Notes: a model not told the origin generated them from the sequence alone. 50,000 nucleotides of DNA from Paratrimastix pyriformis (GCA_027972325.1 JAPMOS010000131.1:1-50000), one strand, 5' to 3'; counted from the stretch's first letter, positions 10,401-26,286 are shown. A program made the numbers and translations.

Positions 10401-13400
10401 ATGAGGGCGAGGAGGACAACAGCGGCGGCGAGGAGCAGGATGCCGTGAAGCGGCCCCGCGTGGGGGAGGGACGAGGTGTGTACACCTCCCTTGCCGGCGG
10501 CCGCTGTGACCCCCCCACTTCCACTCCCAGGGGGGTACCAGCGGCCGCACCCGCTTGCACTGCCTTCCCCAGAACAGCACATAACAGCACTGTTGGGATG
10601 GGGGGGAAGTCAGAGGCTTGTGGGCAGAACCTGCGTTTGCGATTGCGCGATTCAATCTCACCATTGCCACCCTCCCCCTCCCTCCTCTCGATCGTTCATT
10701 TTTTTTTTTATATATATAAATTTAAAGATTTGAATTTTTAAATTTTTGGATGGGCGCGCCCCTCATCTCCCTCTCCCTGTCTCCTCTCCCTCCCTCCCGT
10801 CCCCGTGTCCCTCCATCCCCCCCCAGGCAAGGGCGGCAAGGGCCTGGGCAAGTGCCTGTCCGCCCTGGGCGACAAGGCGGCGGCCAAGAAGGCCGAGAAG
10901 GAGGAACCCGAGGAGGAGCTGGCTCCCTTCGACGTCGAGGCCCGCGACAGCGACACCCACTGCACCGCCCTGCAGCTTGCCGGTCCGTCAGCTGCGATCA
11001 CTGCCTTCTAAATATCGGTGGGATGGGGGGGAATGAACGCATCACCACCAAATCTCCGCGCACGCACGCTTTCTGAATGGGCCATCATCACTCCCAATCC
11101 GAACAGCCCTCCCAAACTCACCTGTCTCTGCTGTCTGGCTCGTGCAGTCTTCTTCGGCCATCTGGCCGTGGCCGAGGTGCTGATCCGCGAGGGCAGCGCC
11201 TCCCCCACTGCCGTCTGGAAGGACGAGTCCGATGCTGGGGCCGCCCAGAGTCCGCCTTTGCCTCCATTCCCCAGTCGTGTCTTCCCTTGCCCATCATCCA
11301 ATCATCCAATCATCCAATCATCCAATCATCCAATCATCCAATCATCCAATCATCCAATCATCCAATCATCCAATCATCCAATCATCCAATCATCCAATCA
11401 TCCAATCATCCAATCATCCAATCATCCAATCATCCAATCATCCAATCATCCAATCATCCAATCATCCAATCATCCAATCATCCAATCATCCAATCATCCA
11501 ATCATCCAATCATCCAATCATCCAATCATTCAATCATCCAATCATCCAATCATCCAATCATCCAATCATCCAATCATCCAATCATTCAATCATTCAATCG
11601 GCATCATTCAATCGGCATCATTCAATCGGCATCATTCAATCGGCATCATTCAATCGGCATCATTCAATCGGCATCATTCAATCGGCATCATTCAATCGGC
11701 ATCATTCAATCGGCATCATTCAATCGGCATCATTCAATCGGCATCATTCAATCGGCATCATTCAATCGGCATCATTCAATCGGCATCATTCAATCGGCAT
11801 CATTCAATCGGCATCATTCAATCAGCATTCTCACCACCATCACCCGAGGATCATCATCATCATCATCCAATCTCCAATCAGCATCATCATCGCCCCCCCC
11901 CCCCCCCCACACACACACACCCAGTGTTCATGGCCTACGGTGGCAGCCAGGGCCAGAGCCAGCCGGGCGCCATGCCGCTGATGCACCTGGTGGTCATCAC
12001 GGAGCAGGCCGACCTGGCGGCCCCCCTGGTGGCCCTGGGGGCCCCGGCCCACCCGTACAATGACATGCTCGAGACCCCCCTCTTCGCCGCCGTCCGGCTG
12101 GGCCGGATGGCCATGGTCAAGACCCTGTTGGCCCTCTGCAAGCCCGGTCCGTTCCCCCTTCCCATTCAGAGGACCTCCTTCGTCCCTTTTCGGCATCGTC
12201 ATCGTCCGCATTTCCACCCCTCCACCAGCATCACCATCACCACCATCCCCGTGTGCAAGGCGGGACCCCCCCCGTGCTCATTTTGGCATCTCCTTGTCTC
12301 CAAACCCCCACCCCGCGCAGGCGACCCGGCCCTGGGCCTGATGGAACAGACGGGCAACACGCTGGTGATGCATGCCATCAAGCACCAGCAGCCCGAGATG
12401 GCCCTGCTCTTCCTCGAGCACCACCACCACCACCACCACCACCACCACCACCACCACCACCACCACCACCACCACCACCACCACCTGCCACCACCACCAC
12501 CACCACCACCACCACCCACCACCACCACCCACCACCACCACCCACCACCACCACCACCACCACCACCACCATCATCACCGTCATCACCGTCATCACCGTC
12601 ATCACCGTCATCACCATTCGCATCCAATCATCATCACCGCCACCGCATGCCGCCGTTCCCTCGGGGGAGGATCTCACCCGTCTCCGTGCCCTTCCGGCCT
12701 GCTTTTTCAGATCAACGAGGCGGACCGCGACGCACTGCGTCAGCTCTGTGCCCAAATGCGCCGCCCGCAGCACCCCGAGCTGCAGCAGCAGCAGGGCGGC
12801 TTCGGCTTTGGTGGCGGTTTCGGCTTTGGCGGTGGCTTCGGCGGCGGCTTCGGCGGCATGACCCGCAAGCGGGCCGCCCGGACCGGTCAAATGGCCGCCC
12901 CGCCCACGGCCTCGCCCATGCAGCCCCTCGCCCAGGCCATCCAGACCTATGTCCAGCTCGTCAACCAGACCCAGCTCCACCTGCCCCCCCTGGGCACTGC
13001 CGGCGCCACGGCCAACAGCTACCAGCCCGTGCCCAGCCTGCTGCTCTGGGCCCGCCTCGTCCGCGAGCTCGCCGCCCAGCCCGGCGTCAATGTCAACGCC
13101 CTGACGCCCCAGTTCCGCACCGTCTTCGACACGGTCCGTCGATCTGCGTGTGTTCCTGCCTCCAATGCCCCCGTGAGGTGGCCTTGGCTTCATGCGCGGG
13201 TGTGAATTTTCGCGTGGGGTGTGTGTGGTGACAGGTGACTGACGCGATTAAGAGCCTCAAGCCGAGCAGCCCCGTGCGTGTGGACACCCTGCGGGCCATC
13301 GATGGCAAGATCGCCCACTTTGAGGAGGCCCTGGCCACCATGCGCAAGCAGTGGACCGGTCCGCCCCGCCCTCCCTCCCCCGCCCCGGGGACTGCGTTGC

Positions 13401-16400
13401 GCAGACCGTCAAGATTCTGATTGTGCCATGGCAACGGCAATCGTCGCATTCTCATCAGACCTGGAACGGAATGCAATCAAAAAAATCACAATCAGTGAAT
13501 TCACCGATGACAAGACCAACACAAGTCTCAAATTCAGCCATGGATCGGAGTCGGTTTGGTCTCAACCTGCCCTCCTGGGTGCGCTGTTCCCCCTGTTGGT
13601 GATGATGCAGGCGCCCCGGTGGCCCCCGACGCCCCGCTGCCCCGGATCGCCTTCTTCGACCTGTCCCGGATGCTCGAGGCGGCCCGGGAGGAGCGCTCCA
13701 ACTTCCTCCTGCAGAAGTCGGCGGCCTCCATCGATCGGATGCGGGGCGGCGCGCGGACCCTCCAGACGGCACGGGTCTGTCGGCTCCCTTCCTCTTCTTT
13801 GGTGGTGTGAAACCTCACGCATGGTCGACCAAAACGTCCCCAATCATCCAACTCAATTTTTTTCCCCCCTTATGGCTGGACTTGATCGGCCATTCTGACC
13901 AGATGTCGACTGGCGGCAAGGCTCCCCGCCGGATGCTGGGCATGCGGAACACCCACCGGGTGGACGGCACCGAGTCGAACGGCGACGCGGAGCTGCTCTC
14001 GGGCAATGCGCTGATCGAGGCCCGGCTGCGCATGTATGAGGAGCTCCGGGATTTCCTGACCGCCCGGGGGGCCAAGCGCTTTGTCGAGATGACATTCCCC
14101 AAGGAGGAGGAGGCCCTGCTTGCCCTCCAGCTGCAGGTCCGCGAGCAGGAGGAGCAGGCCAAGTTGCAGGAGCAGCTGCAGGAGCAGCAACAGCAACAGC
14201 AGCAACTTGGGATGGACATCCAGCAGATCCAGGAGACCGCCTACCAGTTCGCCGTGCAGCCGCTGTCGTACCGCGATCCGGCCATTGATACCAAGCCGCG
14301 CCTGGATATGTACGAGCGGTTCTACGATGCCGTCCTGGCCAACGACCTGGCCACGGTGCGCAAGCTGACCACCGTGCCCTCGGTCGTGCCCATCGCGACC
14401 ACCTCGACCGCCCCGGCGGCCCCGGGCGAGACCCCGCTGGGCATCTGCCTGGTGGCCACCCGGACCGGGTCCGGGTACTCCCCGCTGCACCTGGCCTGTC
14501 TGCAGGGCCACATTGAGATGGCAAAGTTCTTGGTGGAGTGCGCGGCCCAGCAGTACTCGCCCCCCGATGAAGCCATCGAGACCGAGTCACATAAGCGCGG
14601 CAAGGTCCGTGCGTGGTTGCGGGTTGGTGATGATGGTGATGATGCTGACGACGTTGATGATTTGGATGATCTGGACAACTGGATGATGATGATCGGATGA
14701 TGATCGGATGATGATCGGATGATGATCGGATGATGATCGGATGATGATCGGATGATGATCGGATGATGATCGGATGATGATCGGATGATGATCGGATGAT
14801 GATCGGATGATGATCGGATGATGATCGGATGATGATGATGATGATGATGACTCCACCCTCACCCGTCGCCTGCCCCATGCCCTGGTCCCCACAGAAGCCC
14901 ATGCGGCTGCCCCGCCTGAACAACTACGACCTGGTTGCCACCCGCCACGTTCGGCCCGCCTTCAGCCCCGAGATGAGCGGTCCGCACCCAGTCCCCCCGA
15001 TCATCCAATCATCAGCCTCAGCATCCGATCAGCATCATCGCCCCCCCATCATCATCGCACCACCACCACCATCATCATCATCATGACATCATCACCCGTC
15101 CGATCATCTTTCTCCCACTCCTCCACGCTCTCCTCGCAGCCACCTACGCGATGGCCGGCGGGCCTCCGGTCGTCTCGGTGTGCACCCCGACCGAGTTCTT
15201 CCAAGCCGTCATGCCCCAGCCCATCACCGAACGGTTCACGGGTCGCATCCAGAACCAGGCTCTCAACATCGCCGTGGGCCGGGACGATGCGGCCCTGCTG
15301 CAGGCCCTGGTCGAGTCGATGGACCTCATTGAGAAAGCCGAGGACACTCAGCGCAAGCTGCACGAGAAGGAGAGCATCCGGACCCAGTGTCTCATCAACC
15401 AGGGTCCGTCCCCCGCCCCTTCGGCACGTCGCCCAGCGGGTTCTCTTACATGTCGACCCGCGACCCCCCGAATCGCCCGCCTTGTCCAATCATCATTCAT
15501 CATCATCCGATCATCATCATCAACGCCCTCATCATCTGCTTTCTGCGCAGACCTCTTCTCCGCCTGCATCGGCTCTGGCAAGCTGGCCTGTGCCCGCTAC
15601 CTGCTCAGCATCGGGGCCCTGCAGCTGCCCATGCCCCTGTCGGCCTTCACCAAGCCCGCAGCCGAGGGCAAGAAGAAGGACGCGGCCGGGCCGTCCTACA
15701 CGGGTCTCCGCATCGATGGCCGCGAGGCCACCAACTGGTTCCACGAATTCCACAGCGCCTCGCTGGAGCAGCGCTGCCGGATGATGCAGGGCATGACCCT
15801 GAACGCAGTCCACTATGTGGTGGCCCAGACGCAGCAGGCCGTGCAGGCCTTGCAGGTCACCATCCAGGCCCATCGGCGCGCCATTGCCAAACTGACCCGG
15901 ATCCTGGCCAACCCGGAGGCCCTCCGTCTGGCCACCGAGGCGGCCGCGGCCGAGGCCGCCCTGCCCTGCGCCGACGACGAGGACGAGGAGGACGGCGGGG
16001 CGCGGCATCTTGGCCGGCCCGAGGCCCCGGCCGAGTCGATGGAGCGCCTGCGGGCGGCCGAGGCCGAGGCGATGGCCAAGTTGCGCCGCGTGCATGTCGA
16101 GGCTCGGCAGTCCCTCGAGTTCTTGCTCGGCGGTGAGGCCAACACCATCCTGGGCCGGTACTGCATCCAGGAGCTTGGCCAGGAGGTCTGCAGCGGCTTG
16201 GGTGTGGTTCCCGGGGGTCTGGAGTTTTGCCTCTTGGGTAAAAAAAAAAAAATGATGATGATACTCATCCGTTCATCCCCCATTCTTTTGTCCTTTGCTG
16301 ATTTTTTTTTTTTCGCAGTACGATCCCGAGGACAGTCAGATGCGCTTCTCGGTGCTCAACGAGGACCAGCAAGGCCTGACGCCCGTTGATCATCTCCTGC

Positions 16401-17920
16401 AAACTCAGGCCCGAGGCCCCATTGCCTTCAACCTGCTGGCCACCCTGCTCCACTACGCCGAGCACGAGGGCCTGCATGTGCTCGAGACTGTCGTGGATCA
16501 TATGCCCCACCAGGAGCGTGTGAAGCGACTTGTGGCCATTGTCCGGGGCCTGGGCGGCAATCCCGATCAGGCTGAGGGTGCCGCCCCGGAAGCCGTGGCG
16601 GAGGAGGAGGAGTCGGGCAGTGACGATGAGGACGAGGACAACCCCCACGGCTCGGCCCCTTCGGACCCCAACTCGCTGGCGGCCCAACTTCGCACCCTGC
16701 AGCAGTACCGCCAGCAGGTGTGCGAGGAGAGCCGGCCCCTGTACGCGGCCGTGGGTGCCGACTGGGTGGCTGCCGTCAAGCTGCTGCTCCACCGCGGTGC
16801 CTCGTTCATCGCCAAGCCCGGCCACGCCAATGTCTTCCACCAGGTGGCCACCGCCATGGCCACGGACTCCCTCAAGGCCCTGCTGGACGGCATGGCCACC
16901 AACCACTCGGCCACCAAGTTCCCCGGCGGCCCCGCGGCCCTGCTCAAGGCGATGCTCACCGCCGAGAATGCGGCTCACTTGACCCCCGTCCAGGTGGCCC
17001 TCCAGTCGGCCCAGCAACGCTTCGCGTCCTTCACGGCTCTGGCCCAGGCCGGCCCCATGCTGCCCCTGGCCACGCCCACCCCGGCCCACGCCATTGCCCA
17101 GTACATGCCGCCCGAGCCCGAGATGCACCCCGCCGAGTGCAGCCCCGCCCCGCCGGTGGACCTGGCGGACCTGGTGGACCCCGTCGTGGCCCCCGGCACC
17201 GGCATCCAGTCCTTCTTCGGCCAGCAGCCGGCCTTCTGCCAGCCCGCCACCACCTTCTCCTTCGGTGCACCGGCCGCCATGCCGTGCCGTACCGCCACCG
17301 CCACCTCGGCTGCCGCTGCCGCTGCCGCTACCTTCACGGACGAGGACCCCCTGTGCCGCTACGTGCAGCAAGCCCTGTTGGCCGCCGTGGGCGACTCCTA
17401 CAAGGACGCTTCCATCTCCGAGGCCATGGTGCACCAGTGGATCCAGTACTCCCGTGCCCTGCGCTTCCTTCTGGACGACGGGGCGGTCCTGCCGGCAGGC
17501 CCCGTGGGCACCGTCCCTGCGTACAGCCCGCGGCCCACGGCCCCCATCTGGTTGCTGTCTGCCGACCCCGAGGGCGAGACCCTCGTCCATGCGGCCGCCA
17601 AGAGCCACCTGCAGTTCCTGGTGCGCCTGTGCCTGGACTATGCCCGGCTGCAGCACAAGGGCCCCGAAAACACCGCCGCCATGGCCGCGCTGACTGAGAA
17701 CAACGCCGGTATCACCCCGCTCGACTACATCGCCACGGCCATGTTGGCCGGAGTGGCCACTCCTGCCCCGGGCGGGCTGCAGGCCATCTACAAGCTGCTC
17801 GCCCAGACGGCCGCCGAGGGCAACTGGGTGCGCCGGCTGGTGGACAGCCAGCGGGTCATTGCCCACACCGACCAGAAGGTCAAGCAGATCAAGCAGCAGA
17901 TGCACGGTGGGCGCTGCTAG
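7455..17920 (+). CDS. Giant ankyrin-repeat protein with nucleotidyltransferase-like N-terminus
   Basis: Twenty exons: 7455-7552, 7599-7990, 8059-8222, 8278-8695, 8874-9144, 9253-9407, 9582-10028, 10359-10475, 10827-10982, 11148-11249, 11925-12146, 12321-12418, 12711-13133, 13235-13358, 13611-13774, 13903-14604, 14895-14979, 15140-15403, 15551-16185, 16319-17920. Every junction keeps phase; the sum is 6,639 nt (2,212 residues). The first ~450 residues match a domain I know from fungal ankyrin proteins: AGGS at about 122-125, then SDIDLFLYGL at about 153-162 (the GGS plus D-x-D pattern of nucleotidyltransferases, with a longer spacer than usual), YRHIQIVLRLYKSP, GFDVDS and RLLVLEKL. Ankyrin repeats follow near 510-580 (GRTALHIAAYGGHTAAV, GRTALHIAAQYGHTETV), then Lys-rich and Glu-rich tracts, more degenerate repeats (YSPLHLACLQGHIEMAKFL), a Gly/Phe stretch, a Gln-rich coiled coil and a helical C-terminus. 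Enzyme activity is inference. The donor at 12419 is anomalous. Confidence 0.88.
8716..8866 (+). repeat. ATCCAATCATC array in ankyrin-gene intron
   Basis: Irregular repeats of ATCATCCAATC fill most of the intron between exons 8278-8695 and 8874-9144, ending a few bases before the acceptor. Confidence 0.85.
10205..10337 (+). repeat. GATGATGGTCATGTTCCT minisatellite
   Basis: About five imperfect copies of an 18-27 bp unit containing GATGATGGTCATGTTCCTGAT, in the intron 10029-10358 of the ankyrin gene. Here the transcript strand carries GAT rather than ATC. Confidence 0.8.
10699..10748. other. AT-rich islet in a GC-rich intron
   Basis: About 50 bp almost wholly A/T (T run, TATATATA, then TTTAAA/AATTTTT stretches) in the intron 10476-10826, where the flanks are strongly GC-rich. 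It is the most AT-rich block of the window; function unknown. Confidence 0.7.
11291..11830 (+). repeat. Back-to-back arrays: 8-bp ATCCAATC then 14-bp CATTCAATCGGCAT
   Basis: From about 11291 to 11590 the sequence is a nearly perfect ATCCAATC octamer array (roughly 37 copies, with CATTCAAT variants near the end). It then switches to about 17 nearly perfect copies of a 14-bp unit CATTCAATCGGCAT up to about 11830. The two share the core CAATC. Both lie in the 675-bp intron 11250-11924 of the ankyrin gene. Confidence 0.92.
12419..12640 (+). repeat. CAC array abutting an exon end
   Basis: An (ACC/CAC) array starts directly at the predicted end of exon 12321-12418 (…CTCGAG) and grades into CCACCC and ATCACCGTC repeats. 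The next exon begins at 12711 after a good TTTTCAG acceptor. No phase-compatible GT donor lies near the exon end. Confidence 0.8.
14692..14850 (+). repeat. GATGATGATCG array in ankyrin-gene intron
   Basis: About 13 copies of an 11-bp unit GATGATGATCG ending in pure GAT, within the intron 14605-14894. Confidence 0.9.
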
Positions 17921-18078
17921 ACGCACTGCTGTGGTTGATCTCTTTCTGAAAAGGAGGTTTCGCAGAAGAACAGTGGCAATCGCAACCCTCACTCGTTGTG
18001 GGAAGAGGAGAAGACGAAGGAAGGAGGGCGAGGGAAAAAATGTACATGTCGCCGAAGAGAGAGAGACGAGGGAAAATA

Positions 18079-18426
18079 TCAGTTGTTGTTGGACCGATCC
18101 GGCTCCTCTGGTGAAGCGGCGCGTATCCGGAGGCGCTCGCAGATTGCCTTGTGCTGGGGCTCGTCGATGGGGAAGAGCCACACAAGACAAAGCGACCCCA
18201 GGCCGGTCAGGGAGGGAACCAGGGCGGCCAAGAGGTTAATGGTGTGCACAGCCTTCGGAGCGAGAGCGAGGGTGGTGGTGGTGGAGGAGGAGGAGGGGGA
18301 GGAGGAAGTCGAGGGCTCAAACCCGCTGCGACGCAGCAGGTAGAACGAGAGCGAGTTGCCCGGGAGGCCCACCAGACTCGTGAAGAAGCCTGGATGTGTG
18401 GCGTGGGTGGACGTCGATCTGTCTGT

Positions 18427-18458
<32 letters not shown>

Positions 18459-19968
18459 GGTTCGGACCCTGGTTGGCCGAAAGAGAGGCATCATGGGCGG
18501 GGCCTGCGGAGAGCAGCTGGTCTTGGTCGAGCATGGCCATTTGGGCCTGGCCCTGTCCGAGCCACCACCAGAACGACACTGTCAGCTCCGAGTGGCAGGA
18601 TGGGGAAAGAGGTGGCGTTGGCTCAATGCGGACCTGGAAAAGGCCAGTCCCGGCGCAGACGAAGATCATCAGCGAGACCAGGATCAGGTAGCCCCAGCCG
18701 CCCCAGCAGGGACCGAACCAGAAGATCAACACCCTACAGGATGGTTTGTGACATGTGTGTGTGCGTGCGTGGAGCAGGCGGGATGGCAGTGGTGTCGATG
18801 CATGTGATAGAAGCGTGTGTCACCGACCCCAGCCCAATCTCGGCCAGTTTGCCCCACTTCCACAGGGTGCGCCATGTGGCCCAATCGGGGCGCGGCCGAC
18901 GAATGGCCTGCCCCTCGGGTGTCCCCGCAAGGGGTCGGGTCAAGACCCATGTCCACAGGGATGTGGCCGATGTGCCCACAACCCATTGGACCGTCGAAAA
19001 GAGCGCCATAAAACTGTTGGCACGGGCACCTTGCCATCTGCAAGCAAGTGGAGCGGACGCATTTGAACACGATTCATGGAATGGGTCGGAAGGAAGCGGA
19101 CAGACCCCAGAACGTAATGCAGGTAAAACGGACTCAGGTCCGCGTAGAGGAGTCCTCTTAGGGCATCCCAGACGCCCCATAGAGCGAGCACCACGAAAGC
19201 GCGGTTGCGCGCGACTGACCGCAGGTTGCCCACCGAACGAGGGAGCCTGATGTCGCGGAGGGTGAGGCGGAGCGAAGCCCACCATTGACGAAGAGCATGC
19301 TGGCGTTCCCCAGGGTGACCAAGTACCTGTTGCCGAAGATATGACAACGAGGTGATGCGGGGCCATTCCATGGCCACGTAGGGAATCCAATGGAGGAGGA
19401 CGGTCAGAACGACCAGAAGTGGGGAAGCAACCAGCCGGGTGAGTGTGCCCGAGGTGATGTCAGGCCAAAAAAGCGCAATCGCCCCATTGAAAATCCAGTC
19501 GGCAGCCAGGTTGGTGTAGGTCTGCAGGGTCTGCAGCAGTATTCGCTGTTCCGGGGCCGAGACTGTGCGTTGCCGGCAAGCCTTGGAGAGGCATACCTCG
19601 AGGGGCAGGGTGCGCGAAAGGATATCGAAAAAAACGAACCAATGGAGACTGGCAACCGTGCTGGGTGCCGTCATCTGGGAATTGGCGATCGCCAAGAGAA
19701 TCGGACCAAAACAAGGCCAGAAAAGTGGCGGCGATGCATCCACAATTCTCGAAAGTATCAGAGGAATAAAGAGCATAACGAAATTGGCGATGACACTGCG
19801 ACGACTCAAGTCCGGCAGGGTGAGGTGGAGATCTTCGAGATAATACCACATCTTCCGTGACTGCGCAGTTCGAATCATCCCACCCAGCAGAGTAGGAGCG
19901 CACAGCATCATCAACAGTTTCCAGTCTAATCGGGAGGTGGGCCCCTTCTTTTCGGCGTCGGCCACCAT
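18079..19968 (-). CDS. Multi-pass membrane transporter-like protein (MFS-like)
   Basis: Four exons on the minus strand: 19968-19106, 19037-18828, 18733-18468, 18389-18079; phases agree and give 549 residues. The start chosen is the first ATG (MVADAEKKGP); an upstream in-frame codon is TTG. Many hydrophobic segments are visible, for example KLLMMLCAPTLLGGM, ANFVMLFIPLILSRI, LLVVLTVLLHWIPYV, VLIFWFGPCWGGWGYLILV and a final LLAALVPSLTGLGSLCLVWL. The ending LFPIDEPQHKAICERLR resembles the end of GPH/MFS sugar-cation symporters, and the general plan resembles MFSD13A/TMEM180. No substrate can be assigned. A run of about 33 C (sense strand) sits in the third intron. It is head to head with the FYV7-like gene (38 bp between ATGs) and tail to tail with the ankyrin gene. 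Confidence 0.6.
18428..18458 (+). repeat. Homopolymer G run
   Basis: About 30 G in a row on the plus strand (C in the transcript) in the last intron of the transporter-like gene, close downstream of its donor. Confidence 0.85.
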
Positions 19969-20006
19969 GTTCCCGGCAATGGGCAACTGCGCCCAGGGGT
20001 TCAATC
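19969..20006. promoter_or_regulatory. 38-bp bidirectional spacer
   Basis: Only 38 bp separate the ATG of the transporter-like gene (minus, 19968) from the ATG of the FYV7-like gene (plus, 20007). Promoter elements must lie here or within the opposing 5' regions. I see no TATA box. Confidence 0.5.
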
Positions 20007-20763
20007 ATGCAGCAGGCTCATAACAACGCGTCGCGGCAACGCTTCCGGGCAAAGGGTCTGGCGGTTGCCTTTGGAGTTGGTATATTTTCCGAATATATTA
20101 GCCGATCGGGAACATTTTATTCAGAAGCAGAAGGAACTCCGGGCCTATCGGGCCATGCTGAAACATGAACCCGTCCCACAGGGGTCCAAGCTCTATGAGC
20201 AGGTTCGTTTCTGGTGTCCCCTTACAAGGCACGCCCATTTTTCTGTTGGATTTTTTTGGGGCAGGTTTTCCATTCTGATACCCCTGTCGGGGAGATTGAG
20301 AAAGCCGAAGCACCATCGGCCCTCGCTGCTACTGCTGCTGCCTCCACTCCCACTCCCACTCTGGCTCGGTCGAACCGATTCGCCGGGAAGAAGCATGGCC
20401 GCGAGCAAATCGCGGATGACGATGCCGGGGAGGTGAAGACCCCGGGGGGCAAGAAGAAGGCCAAGCCCGATCTGTACAAGCGAGCCAAGTCCCAGGCGGC
20501 CCAGCTGAAGGCCCAACAAGAGAAGGCCCGTCGGGAGCGCGAGGAGCAGATGCAGAAACAGGCCGAGGAACTGAAGGCCAAACGCGCCAAACGCGCCAAG
20601 GAGGTCCGTGGGTATGCTCCACCCACCTCATCAGCGCTCTCATCTCTTTTTCGCCATCCGCCAGTCGAAGCTGATGCGGAAGAAGACGCCCCGTGGGCAG
20701 CCCCTGATGCGCACCCAGATTGAGCACCTGCTGGGCAAGCTGCAAGCCGGCCAGTCCGAGTGA
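20007..20763 (+). CDS. FYV7: FYV7/CCDC59-family rRNA-processing protein
   Basis: Four exons 20007-20055, 20102-20202, 20265-20603, 20665-20763 add to 588 nt (195 residues) with all phases consistent; intron 1 is only 46 nt. The C-terminus KKTPRGQPLMRTQIEHLLGK matches the hallmark of the yeast Fyv7/human CCDC59 (TAP26) family, whose short basic proteins act in small-subunit rRNA processing in the nucleolus. The middle is a Lys/Arg/Glu-rich helix (about residues 110-165), typical for the family, and the N-terminus is Arg/Gln-rich. The start is the only ATG that joins in phase to exon 2; a TTG-initiated frame reading through intron 1 was not used. Confidence 0.8.
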
Positions 20764-20984
20764 AGAAATGCGCGGCAGCAGCACCCGCTCGGCTCATCCT
20801 CGGGCTGGTTGCGCCGAGCATCGCTGTCTTGGTCGCTCCGACATCCGTCACAATGCGCGTTGATGAGGAGGGGGGGCGCCGGGGAGGCTGGCGAAGGGAA
20901 TGGACGGAGAGGTTAGCGGCAGTCACCCGCCGGTGCAGCGTATGAAGGGCTGCGCCGCCTCGGCTGTTGCGGGATTCCGCTCGG

Positions 20985-21020
<36 letters not shown>

Positions 21021-22134
21021 CACCGTGCGCTGCCTCCCTTCGTGCACCCGTCTTTGCTTTGCGTGTGTGCGTGCGCCGAAGAGCCGCAGCAGCAGCAGAT
21101 CGTTGGGGCGCGGGTCTCCCATCCCAAGGCCCCAGCCACAGTGGGGGATTGCTGCTGGGGCTGGTCTGGTGGCCAGCCAAAGGGGGGAGATGTGGTGCGC
21201 AAAGGAGCACAACCAGCCCAACGGGCGAAGGGGGTGGCGGAAGAGAATGCTATTGGGGGGGGGGGGGGGGGGGGTTGTTGTTGATGTTGATGATGTTGTG
21301 TGCAGACCCCCCCGGCCGGGGGGGGAGCTGCAACAAGAACGAGGCGACCGGAATCGACCACACAAGAAACAAAAAACGGCCAACGCGGCATCGAAAAAGA
21401 CAAACACGAACCCAACAGGGAGAATCAAAAAAATGAATGAAGGGCGGCGGGGGTGGGGTTGAGGGCAGCAAAGAGAAGGCGGCGGGACAAGAAGACTGCA
21501 CTCAACGGATGAGATGATGACTGGGATGACTGGGGTGATGACTGGGATGATGACTGGGATGATGACTGGGATGATGATGATTGATGCTCCTTGATGGCTC
21601 GTGTGATGCCGGGTGACGTATGCTGATTGAGACGGCGGGGTGACAGAAGGTGGATGGGAGGCGCGCTTGAAAGCCAGAAGGAGGGGAAAGGTGCAGGGGC
21701 TGCTGACATGATGAAAAATCGTCAAAAATAACACGTCAAGAGGGAGGAGGAGAAGGAAGATGATAATGATGAAGAGGGAGGGAGGGAGGGAGGAGGGAGG
21801 AGGGAGGGAGGGAGGAGGGAGGGGGGGATGATGATGATGATGAAGAACAAGAGGAGGAGGAGGAGGAAGAAGATTAAGAAAGAGCGAGTCGTGGGATGAG
21901 TGGTGGTGGTGGTGGTGGTGGTGGGGAAGGAAGGTGGAACGGAAGAAATGGAGGAGGAATGAATGAAGTGTGTGGGTGGGTGGAACATAACAGGCGAAAT
22001 GAGGAAAAAAGTGAAAACACCATCACACGGACACACACAAACACAGACACATGCACACACACACACATCTGATATTTGCCGCAGCCACCCTGGACGAGCA
22101 GAAAAAAACCATCTCGCCTCCTCCCGCGCGGCCC
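20764..22134. other. Intergenic region between convergent genes, low complexity
   Basis: About 1.4 kb between the stops of the FYV7-like gene (+) and the armadillo gene (-). It contains a CT dinucleotide run (about 20991-21018), a G run (about 21256-21275), GATGACTGG repeats (about 21508-21580), a long purine-rich GGA/GAGGGA tract (about 21740-21880), GGT repeats (about 21902-21923) and CA repeats (about 22030-22068). No frame here resembles a protein family. Confidence 0.6.
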
Positions 22135-25872
<3,738 letters not shown>

Positions 25873-26286
25873 CGCTGACCTGCCCCCGCTAAAAGAGAAT
25901 ACGACCCTGCCACCCAGTGTAATGGCGGATTTACCTCAACTCGTGTCAGAGAAATAAGTTTTTCAAAAAAATCTGGGGAAAATGTCAGATGAAGCCCAAG
26001 AATGGCTTTCAGAACTGGTATTCCCCACAACTCTAAAAACGCCCTCAAGGTCTAATGGCAATTGAGAACTCAAGTCCGTTTGTGGTAATTGGGCCTCTGG
26101 GGTTCGTTGTGATGTTGGTGTAGAGGGGAGACTCGAAGAAAGGGACGTCATAGCGGGTTTTCCCGTGGGCGGATCCATCATCCGCCGGGCCCAGCAGTCG
26201 AAGTCAAAGAAAATACATTTTTACGCTGTTTCTCCAAGCTCGACATTCTTGGTCCACGAAAAATAACACCAAATACACCCGAATAT
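25873..26286. other. Region between armadillo gene start and the His/Ser-rich gene stop
   Basis: About 410 bp. The minus strand contains an ATG at 26181 followed by a Ser/Thr/Pro-rich frame, then a helical-looking frame (GIPVLKAILGLHL) that could be an extra armadillo exon. A 46-nt stretch with GTAAAT at its 5' end and TTTTAG at its 3' end precedes the ATG at 25872, but the frames do not join. It may be 5' UTR, an alternative N-terminus, or a small separate exon set. Confidence 0.35.

Noticed and set aside
11291-11830. CRISPR-like array of short repeats
   Set aside because: Units are directly abutting with no unique spacers, and the region lies in a eukaryotic intron.
20065-20436. FYV7-like start at a TTG codon reading through 20056-20101
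   Set aside because: A 46-nt intron with a GTCTGG donor and TAG acceptor joins an upstream ATG exon in phase.
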